Assembly (NCBI GenBank): GCA_028277545.1
Contig: JANQGB010001454.1
Span: 1-6,758, forward strand
From: Phycisphaerae bacterium
GTDB taxonomy: Bacteria > Planctomycetota > Phycisphaerae > UBA1845
DNA length: 6,758 bases
Reading direction: 5' to 3'
Shown here: one piece after another, positions 1 through 5,293 of the stretch
Layout: the number at the start of each line of letters is the position of its first letter
How positions within the stretch are numbered: position 1 is the stretch's first letter
Made by a program: the position numbers and the translations under genes
Notes under the pieces: model-generated
Seen by the model: the letters and a program-made list of their open reading frames with translations, nothing else
Told to the model about the DNA's origin: nothing
Databases searched by the model: none

Positions 1-142
1 AGTTGTCTCTTGATTCGGGCGCGGTTGGCATCGCGGCCATGCTTCCAAGCCGGCCCCCGAGGGCACCGCGCTCAGGGACCGAACGCCCTCCGCAGGGCCG
101 CATTCGGCGCATGCCAGATTGAGACTAGACTTCTCGGGCCTG

Positions 143-175
143 TCCAATAAAACACCTGCGTGAACACGCGCCAGG
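143..175 (-). terminator. Possible minus-strand intrinsic terminator
   Basis: Read on the minus strand, an imperfect stem (AGG/CCT outer pairs, then GCGT/ACGC around a 4-base loop, with a 3-base bulge) is followed after two bases by TTTTATT, as in a rho-independent terminator. On the plus strand no T tract follows. No minus-strand gene lies immediately to the right, so it would only stop antisense transcription coming out of the large gene, or it may be chance. Weak call. Confidence 0.2.
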
Positions 176-195
176 CAGCCCCAGAGGGCCTTGAG

Positions 196-211
196 CGTAC
201 AAAGACGTACA
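196..211. repeat. CGTACA direct repeat, period 10 bp
   Basis: CGTACA occurs at 196-201 and again at 206-211, separated by AAGA, so the two copies sit one helical turn apart. Each copy contains the self-complementary GTAC. The pair lies about 23 bp upstream of the TTGACT promoter candidate, a usual position for an activator site. No regulator can be named, and a 6-bp repeat could be chance. Confidence 0.25.
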
Positions 212-233
212 CAGCAGGGGTGCAGAGTTGCTG

Positions 234-269
234 TTGACTTCCCAGGGGCGTTTCTGGTATCCCTATAAG
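234..269 (+). promoter_or_regulatory. Candidate promoter for the large secreted protein gene
   Basis: TTGACT (234-239) matches 5 of 6 bases of a housekeeping -35 box. Two -10 readings compete. The first is TATCCC (258-263), 18 bp away and preceded by an extended TGn, but it matches the hexamer poorly. The second is TATAAG (264-269), 5 of 6 matches, but 24 bp from the -35, which is too far. Either reading puts the transcription start near 270-277, exactly where the foldable leader begins. Planctomycete promoter rules are not well enough known to settle it. Confidence 0.35.
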
Positions 270-274
270 ATGGA

Positions 275-345
275 GGGTTCACCTACCGGGGTTCTCCCCG
301 TGCGCAGATAAGTGTCTGCCAACCCGGTCCAGACGCGCAAGCGTT
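275..345 (+). promoter_or_regulatory. Structured 5' leader, possible cis-regulatory RNA
   Basis: Several perfect helices can be drawn. P1 is GGGTT (275-279) with AACCC (321-325). P2 is CGGGG (287-291) with CCCCG (296-300) around TTCT. P3 is 304-309 with 314-319 around AAGT, six pairs including one G-U. Together they make a three-way junction. It is followed by a separate stem 332-336/341-345 capped by GCAA, a GNRA tetraloop. AACCCGG (321-327) can instead pair with CCGGGGTT (286-293), leaving one G bulged, which would destroy both P1 and P2. GGGTTC is repeated at 275-280 and 289-294, which is why the strands compete. It does not match any riboswitch consensus I can recall. Short helices are easy to find in GC-rich DNA, so this is a candidate only. 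Confidence 0.33.
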
Positions 346-385
346 GCGAGGGCGAAGGGGCTTCTTGTTAACCTTACTCAAAGTC

Positions 386-400
386 GGAGGGCATGACGTG
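386..400 (+). promoter_or_regulatory. Shine-Dalgarno GGAGG that fixes a GTG start
   Basis: GGAGG at 386-390 lies 7 bases before GTG at 398-400, the ideal spacing. The protein from this GTG begins directly with a clean signal peptide. The longer in-frame alternative, TTG at 344, has no comparable site, would put 18 basic or polar residues before the signal peptide, and lies inside the leader hairpin with the GCAA loop. The GTG start is preferred. Confidence 0.8.
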
Positions 401-3400
401 AGGACTACCTTCACACTAGTCTCGGTTGTCGCCTTGCTGTTCTTCACCGGGACAGCGTATGGCGAGGAATCTGATCAGGGGAGTGCCAGCAGTTTCAGCC
501 CAAGCGCGCGCCCCATGCCTCCCGGTGAGACCATTGATTGGGGCGGGATGCGCGACTGTGGTCCGGAGACTCTGACCCAGAACGTGAACCCGGACGTTGT
601 GGAGTCCGGCTCGGTGGCCTGCACGCCTGACGAGGGTGTGACCACTACGGATAACGCGTTCGCACGCTGCTACGAAGTCGACCAGGACATCACGGTGAAC
701 TGCGTGGACTTCGGCGTGGAGAGCAGCACGGCCACCCAGGACATAACCGTCACCATCTACGAGGACACGGACGGAAGCTGCCCTCCGGATTTGGCCAGCG
801 CGCAGGTCCTGGCTTCGAAGGTGATCCAGGTAGGTGTCATCTCGAACCAGATCGTCACCGCTGACTTCTCGGACATTGGTGGTGTGATCGTAGCGGCGGG
901 CACCAGCATGATTGTCGAGGTATCCAATCCGGACACCTCGGGCGTCTCAGCGTTCTTCATCGGCAGCAACAACGACGGCCAGACTGCCCAGAGCTATCTG
1001 CGGAGTGACAGTTGCGAGCTGTTCGACTGGGGCACCTTCGCCAGCGTCGGTTATCCCAACGTGCACATCGTGCAGCGCATCGACTTCTACTACGGCGGTG
1101 AGCCGCCGGTCGGTGCCTGCTGCCTGCCCAACGGCGATTGCGTCGACGGGCAGACCCCGGCCGAGTGCAACGATCTGGGCGGGGACTGGCAGGGCACCGA
1201 CACCGAGTGCGTCAGTACCTCTTGCCCGCAGCCGCCCACGGGGGCCTGCTGTGCCGGCGACGGTATGTGTTCCGACGACGTCGCCGAGGTGGAGTGCTCG
1301 GGCCTGTACCTGGGCGATGATACGGCGTGCGGTGCCGACTGCGATTCCGACGGCGCCACCGATCAGTGCGTGATTCTGCAGGGCCTGTCCACTGATTGCC
1401 AGCCCAACGGCATCCCCGACGAGTGCGACATCGCTGACGGCACCAGCCTGGACATCAATGACAACACTCTCCCGGACGAGTGCGAGTGCCCCAGCGGCAA
1501 CGGTGACGGCACCGGCGATGCGTTCGTGGACCTCGACGACCACGCGCTGTTCGAGGGCTGCATGGACGGCCCGCGCGTGGCTTATCAGGCGGGATGCGTG
1601 GACTTCGACATGGACGGCGACTGCGACGTCGACGCGGCCGACTTCGGACTGTTCCAGGAGGCGTTTGGCCAGGAGACCGGGCCGGGCGTCGTGGTTCGCG
1701 CCCAACTGGCGGGCAACTCGCTCGGCGAGTATCCCTGGTTCGAGTTCGTCACCGCGTTCAACGAAGACGCGACCGTTGAGGTGGCCGTCGATCCGACTGT
1801 CTACCCCGAGATCGTGGGTCAGACCTGTGACATCTACATCACCGAGGCCAAGACCAGCGGCGGTTGGGCTGCCGATCCGTCCCTGACGGACGTCACGGCC
1901 GGTGGCGCCCAGACCGAAACCTTTGGCGGGGCCACGATCCAGGACAACACCTTCGTGGTAACCGGCGCCTTCGAGCTGGATGCCGACGCGGGCCTGGGCC
2001 TGGGCGTGGGCTACGACATGGTGCTGGACTGCGACCAGAACGGCGAACTCACCGACGGTGACTACATCGACGGGCTGAGCACCGAGGCCGGGCTGTACGC
2101 GGTGCATGACACTACCGAGTCCGGACCGCTGGCGGTGACTGAGGTCATCTACAGCGGCGGTACCTGGCTGGGTCAGGACACCTACTACCCGAGCAACATC
2201 GCCTCCATGGGCCAGCTTCCGCTGATCGTGATCAGCCACGGTAACGGCCACAACTACCAGTGGTACGACCACATCGGCTTCCACATGGCTTCTTACGGCT
2301 ACATCGTGATGAGCCACCAGAACAACACTGGTCCTGGTATCGAGACCGCGTCCACTACGACGCTGACCAACACCGATTACATCCTCGAGAACCAGGGTTC
2401 GATCGCTGGTGGTGACCTCGATGGGCACATCGATTCGAGCCGTATCACCTGGGTCGGCCACAGCCGCGGCGCCGAAGGCGTTGCCCGGGCCTACGACCGA
2501 ATCTGGGACGGCGCCTACACGCCAGACCACTTCGTGCTCGAGGACATCCGGCTGATCAGCAGCATGCTGCCGACGGACTTCCTGGGCGTTAACAGCTCCA
2601 ACCCGCACGACGCCAACTACCACCTCTGGACCGCAGCGGGCGACTCGGACGTGGACGGCTCCGCGGGCTGCAACATATGCCAGACGTTCCACCTGCACGA
2701 CCGGGCTACCCATTACCGGCAGTCCACGGTCGTCCAGGGCACGGGCCACGCCTGGTTCCACGACGCGGGCGGCACCAGTTGGTTTGAGGGTCCCTGCCCC
2801 ATCGGTGAAGACGGCACTCACCTGGTGCAGTTGGGTTACTTCCTGCCGCTGGTCATGCATTACGTGGAGTTGAATATCCCGGCCCAGGACTTCCTCTGGC
2901 GGCAGTACGAGCGCTTCCACCCGATCGGCGTGGATATCTCTGATCCGTGCGTGGTTGTCACCAACGAGTACCGTAACGGTGCCGAGAATGGCAACTTCAT
3001 GATCGATGACTACCAGACGGAGAGCTCGACCGGCGTCAGCAGTTCCGGCGGCGGGGTGAGCTTCAACGTCTCCAACGTCCTCGAAGGCCGGCTGGACGAC
3101 AACAACAGCACTTTCTCCTGGACCCCCAGCGATCCGTTCAACGGGGCGACGCAGGCGTCTGCTTCGGACACCAGCCGCGGCGTGGTCTTCGACTGGGACG
3201 GCGGTTCAAACTTCTACGAGTGGGAAGTGGTCTCCGACGCCCGCGACTTCACGCAGTACCTGTACCTTTCGTTCCGCGGAGCGCAGGGCACCCAGCATCC
3301 TAACACGCTGGCGGTCCTGGGCGACGAGACCTTTACTGTCACTTTGCGTGATGGTGGCGGCGGTACCAGCTCGATCCACATCGGCGCCTATGGCGGCGGA

Positions 3401-4462
3401 CTGGAGCAGCCGTATCAGCGTTCCGGTGGCTGGCACAACGAGATGGAGCGGATCCGGATTCGCATAACCGACTTCCTGCACAACGGCTCGGGGCTGGACC
3501 TGAGCAACGTCGTAGCGGTTCGGTTCGAGTTCGGTCCGGCCTTCGGCTCTAACGAGGGCCGTATCGTGATTGACGAGCTCATGCTGAGCAACAACTACCC
3601 GGCCGAGTTCATTCCGCTGACCATGAGTCTGCCCAGCGGTGTGCCGGAGGCCCTGAGCCCCACCGTGCCCACCGAGATCGACGTCGAGATCATCGAGGGT
3701 AACGATGCCCTGGTGCCCGGATCGGCCGTGGCCTACTACCGCTACACCGGCGGCTCCTTCGTGAGCACGCCGCTGGTACAGATTGCCGGTGAGCTCTATC
3801 GGGCCACGTTGCCCTCGCCGAGCTGCGGCGACACGCCGGAGTTCTACTTCTCCGCTGAGGGTGTGGTGACCGGTCCGGTGACCTTGCCGGCCGGAGCGCC
3901 GGGCAGCACGTATACCGCCCTGGCAGGCGAGTTGGTCGTTGTTCTGGATGACGACTTCGAGACCGACCAGGGTTGGACAGTCGAGAACGACCCCAGCCTG
4001 ACTGACGGACCGTGGGAGCGGGCCGTGCCCCGTGGCGACTGCAACCGCGGCGATCCGCCGGCCGACTTCGACGGCTCAGACCACTGCTACGTGACTGACA
4101 ATAGCATGGTAAGCTGCAACAGCGACGTCGATGGCGGCCCCACGCGGCTGATCTCCCCCACCTTCGATCTGGCCGGGATGGACGATCCGATTCTGCGTTA
4201 CGCCCGCTGGTGGTATAACGACGATCTGGACAGCGACCCCTTCGACGTGGAGATTTCCAACGACAACGGCGATACCTGGATCCTGATCGAGCGCGTGACC
4301 AACGTGCTCGGCGGCTGGGTCGAGCGCGAAGTAAACGTTACCGACCACGTCGGTCTTACCTCGCAGATGAAGATCCGTTTCAGCGCCGACGACAACGGCG
4401 GAGCGTCGGTCAACGAGGCCGGCGTTGACGCCGTGTACGTCTTTGATACCCCGTGCGAGTAA
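398..4462 (+). CDS. Secreted multidomain alpha/beta-hydrolase (putative esterase) with internal dockerin-like repeats
   Basis: Exported 1354-residue protein, probably an esterase or related serine hydrolase; substrate unknown. Residues 1-22 form a signal peptide (MRTT, hydrophobic FTLVSVVALLFF, cleavage after AYG). About 50-232 is a beta-rich domain seen in planctomycete secreted proteins. Two cysteine modules start with GACC at 239 and 282. PDEC-type repeats (about 314-364) follow. A dockerin-like pair comes next, with Asp-rich calcium loops at 370-381 and 404-415. After a beta linker containing an EF-hand-like loop (544-555) comes an alpha/beta-hydrolase (about 585-845). It shows HGNG oxyanion-type motif 614-617, nucleophile Ser689 in GHSRG, likely acid Asp749 (Asp751/753 nearby) and likely His784 in GTGH. 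A CxxC (758-761) sits between acid and His. About 852-1068 looks like a jelly-roll or galactose-binding fold. Ig-like sequence follows, then a C-terminal beta domain (1184-1354). No C-terminal sorting signal or membrane anchor is seen. Domain names are by eye; signal peptide and serine elbow are firm. Confidence 0.85.
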   Translation: MRTTFTLVSVVALLFFTGTAYGEESDQGSASSFSPSARPMPPGETIDWGGMRDCGPETLTQNVNPDVVESGSVACTPDEGVTTTDNAFARCYEVDQDITVNCVDFGVESSTATQDITVTIYEDTDGSCPPDLASAQVLASKVIQVGVISNQIVTADFSDIGGVIVAAGTSMIVEVSNPDTSGVSAFFIGSNNDGQTAQSYLRSDSCELFDWGTFASVGYPNVHIVQRIDFYYGGEPPVGACCLPNGDCVDGQTPAECNDLGGDWQGTDTECVSTSCPQPPTGACCAGDGMCSDDVAEVECSGLYLGDDTACGADCDSDGATDQCVILQGLSTDCQPNGIPDECDIADGTSLDINDNTLPDECECPSGNGDGTGDAFVDLDDHALFEGCMDGPRVAYQAGCVDFDMDGDCDVDAADFGLFQEAFGQETGPGVVVRAQLAGNSLGEYPWFEFVTAFNEDATVEVAVDPTVYPEIVGQTCDIYITEAKTSGGWAADPSLTDVTAGGAQTETFGGATIQDNTFVVTGAFELDADAGLGLGVGYDMVLDCDQNGELTDGDYIDGLSTEAGLYAVHDTTESGPLAVTEVIYSGGTWLGQDTYYPSNIASMGQLPLIVISHGNGHNYQWYDHIGFHMASYGYIVMSHQNNTGPGIETASTTTLTNTDYILENQGSIAGGDLDGHIDSSRITWVGHSRGAEGVARAYDRIWDGAYTPDHFVLEDIRLISSMLPTDFLGVNSSNPHDANYHLWTAAGDSDVDGSAGCNICQTFHLHDRATHYRQSTVVQGTGHAWFHDAGGTSWFEGPCPIGEDGTHLVQLGYFLPLVMHYVELNIPAQDFLWRQYERFHPIGVDISDPCVVVTNEYRNGAENGNFMIDDYQTESSTGVSSSGGGVSFNVSNVLEGRLDDNNSTFSWTPSDPFNGATQASASDTSRGVVFDWDGGSNFYEWEVVSDARDFTQYLYLSFRGAQGTQHPNTLAVLGDETFTVTLRDGGGGTSSIHIGAYGGGLEQPYQRSGGWHNEMERIRIRITDFLHNGSGLDLSNVVAVRFEFGPAFGSNEGRIVIDELMLSNNYPAEFIPLTMSLPSGVPEALSPTVPTEIDVEIIEGNDALVPGSAVAYYRYTGGSFVSTPLVQIAGELYRATLPSPSCGDTPEFYFSAEGVVTGPVTLPAGAPGSTYTALAGELVVVLDDDFETDQGWTVENDPSLTDGPWERAVPRGDCNRGDPPADFDGSDHCYVTDNSMVSCNSDVDGGPTRLISPTFDLAGMDDPILRYARWWYNDDLDSDPFDVEISNDNGDTWILIERVTNVLGGWVEREVNVTDHVGLTSQMKIRFSADDNGGASVNEAGVDAVYVFDTPCE
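1112..1489 (+). repeat. Cysteine-rich tandem modules within the secreted hydrolase
   Basis: These are protein-level repeats at residues 239-364. Two modules open with GACC at 239 and 282, 43 residues apart, and share regularly spaced cysteines (GACC...G.C.D......C). They are followed by three degenerate units of the type DC(x)nDxC: DCDSDGATDQC (from 314), NGIPDEC (337-343) and NTLPDEC (to 362). The cysteines are probably disulfide-bonded outside the cytoplasm. Such modules are common in secreted proteins of Phycisphaerae-type planctomycetes, where their role is unknown; a spacer or surface-attachment role is a guess. Confidence 0.7.
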
Positions 4463-4493
4463 TTCGGTGTAACGACCGGATCAATGGTTAAGG

Positions 4494-4508
4494 TTGATGA
4501 TTCATCAA
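4494..4508. repeat. Perfect 7-bp dyad between the two plus-strand genes
   Basis: TTGATGA (4494-4500) and TCATCAA (4502-4508) are perfect inverted copies around a single central T. The dyad is AT-richer than its surroundings, lies 33 bp before the ATG of the downstream gene, and has no T tract, so it does not look like a terminator. It could be an operator half-site pair or a weak leader hairpin with a three-base loop. It sits in the 79-nt gap, so it could allow the second gene to be controlled separately. Confidence 0.4.
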
Positions 4509-4541
4509 AGGTCACAGATAGAAGTGAGAAAGCTTGATACC

Positions 4542-5156
4542 ATGAAAACATTGATGCTGATGGCTAGCACGCTGTGTGTGGCGTTGGTTGCAGTGGCCGG
4601 TCCGCCGGCGGTTCCGGCGACACCCGCCGCGGTCGAGGATCTGGTTTACACCCGTACGTTCACTCTGCAGAACGGCTTCGAGTTCGACTGGAGCAAGGAG
4701 CGACCGCTGGTCACCTCCGGCACGCTGTTGGTGCTGAAGGTGGACAAGGCGCTGGTGCTTCCTCGCCAGCAGGCCGAACCGGTGCTGTACGTGGGCGACC
4801 ACACCGCTCAGCGGATCAACAGCGGTTACGATTCCGGTTACGTAATCGCCCTGGTGCCCGGCGAAGTTGACCTGGCCAAGGCGCCGATCTGGTTCGGCAC
4901 TCCCGAGTTGCCCGAGCGGATCGACGCGGCCAAGGCCAAGGCCGAGCGGGCCCGGGCCGAGGCAGCCGGGATGAAGCCGTTCTCTGCCGAGAAGATCGCC
5001 GCCGCATCGGCCAAGGGTGGCGAGCAGCTTAACGTGGCCAGCCAGTACGAGTTGCTGCGGGGACAGGTCTCCGATCTGATCGACGAGTACTCGCCGCAGG
5101 AGGCGCCTCTGGCCGAGACGTTTCGTATGCCGGTGACCCCGCGGGCTTCGGAGTAA
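4542..5156 (+). CDS. Exported protein of unknown function, 204 residues
   Basis: I do not recognise a characterised family. The chosen ATG gives a typical signal peptide: MKTLMLM, then a hydrophobic stretch ending AVAG near residue 20. An earlier TTG at 4494 would place 16 extra polar residues in front and overlap the dyad, so it is less likely. GAGAAAG at 4526-4532 is a weak ribosome binding site. There is no proper lipobox (the residue before Cys12 is Leu), so a soluble periplasmic or secreted protein is expected. The mature part has a Pro/Ala-rich start (21-30), a beta-rich core (about 35-118) with VLYVGDHTAQRINSGY at 81-96, then WFGTPELPERID (117-128). A charged Ala/Lys/Glu/Arg helix (about 128-143) and a second predicted helix (about 168-183) follow. 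It lies 79 nt downstream of the hydrolase gene in the same direction and could share its transcript; a functional link is not shown. Confidence 0.8.
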   Translation: MKTLMLMASTLCVALVAVAGPPAVPATPAAVEDLVYTRTFTLQNGFEFDWSKERPLVTSGTLLVLKVDKALVLPRQQAEPVLYVGDHTAQRINSGYDSGYVIALVPGEVDLAKAPIWFGTPELPERIDAAKAKAERARAEAAGMKPFSAEKIAAASAKGGEQLNVASQYELLRGQVSDLIDEYSPQEAPLAETFRMPVTPRASE

Positions 5157-5204
5157 ACGAGTTCGCTGACATGTGACTGCGGCAGCGTTCCGCGTGTTTA
5201 AACC

Positions 5205-5240
5205 CTGCGGGTTGGGTGGCACCAGCGACCCAACCCGCAG
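5205..5240. terminator. Strong hairpin between convergent genes, probable bidirectional terminator
   Basis: CTGCGGGTTGGGT (5205-5217) and ACCCAACCCGCAG (5228-5240) are perfect 13-bp inverted copies around a 10-base loop. The hairpin starts 48 nt after the stop of the exported protein gene (+) and lies 52 nt past the stop of the transporter gene (-), where a shared terminator is expected. T tracts are poor: TTCG follows on the plus strand and GGTTTAAAC on the minus strand. It may therefore act as a transcript-end stabiliser or an unconventional terminator. Confidence 0.65.
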
Positions 5241-5247
5241 TTCGCGC

Positions 5248-5293
5248 GCCCGGACCGCGGTGCGAGCGTACTTCTGCCGAGTTGCGTCCGGGC
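5248..5293 (-). repeat. 8-bp inverted repeat touching the transporter stop codon
   Basis: GCCCGGAC (5248-5255) pairs perfectly with GTCCGGGC (5286-5293) around a 30-base loop. The right arm ends on the last base of the minus-strand TAG. In the minus-strand transcript this stem is followed seven bases later by the 13-bp hairpin, so the transporter mRNA would end in two consecutive stems. No T tract follows it. Confidence 0.45.

Larger units (their letters stand above)
1..233. other. Upstream non-coding stretch, no gene recognised
   Basis: No reading frame of useful length with a ribosome binding site is visible here on either strand, and no tRNA or rRNA pattern. It contains a 6-bp inverted repeat, GAGGGC (59-64) with GCCCTC (85-90), around a 20-base loop. 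It also contains a small hairpin at 155-175 preceded by an A-rich stretch, and a 10-bp-period direct repeat at 196-211. The rest is unexplained. The 3' end of a gene to the left could lie just outside the window. Confidence 0.5.

Noticed and set aside
59..90. GAGGGC/GCCCTC inverted repeat as a terminator
   Set aside because: A 6-bp stem with a 20-base loop and no T tract; expected by chance in GC-rich DNA.
393..401. Tiny ATG-ACG-TGA frame whose stop overlaps the GTG start
   Set aside because: The GGAGG site is only two bases from this ATG, too close for use, and a two-codon frame here is easily chance.
1112..1489. Tandem repeats as a possible DNA-level repeat or CRISPR-like array
   Set aside because: The period is visible only in the protein; the DNA copies have diverged and lie in one open reading frame.
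947..2920. Long open frame on the minus strand across the secreted hydrolase gene
   Set aside because: Its translation is low-complexity Val/Ala/Gly/Arg-rich with no recognisable domain, and it lies opposite a plus-strand frame full of conserved motifs. It is a codon-bias shadow of the GC-rich gene.
4526..4553. Lipoprotein signal in the 204-residue protein (Cys12)
   Set aside because: The residue before Cys12 is Leu and the cysteine lies inside the hydrophobic core, so it does not fit a lipobox.
4512..5222. Minus-strand open frame opposite the 204-residue exported protein
   Set aside because: Arg/Leu/Gly-rich translation without motifs; it runs through the terminator hairpin, and the plus-strand frame has a clear signal peptide.
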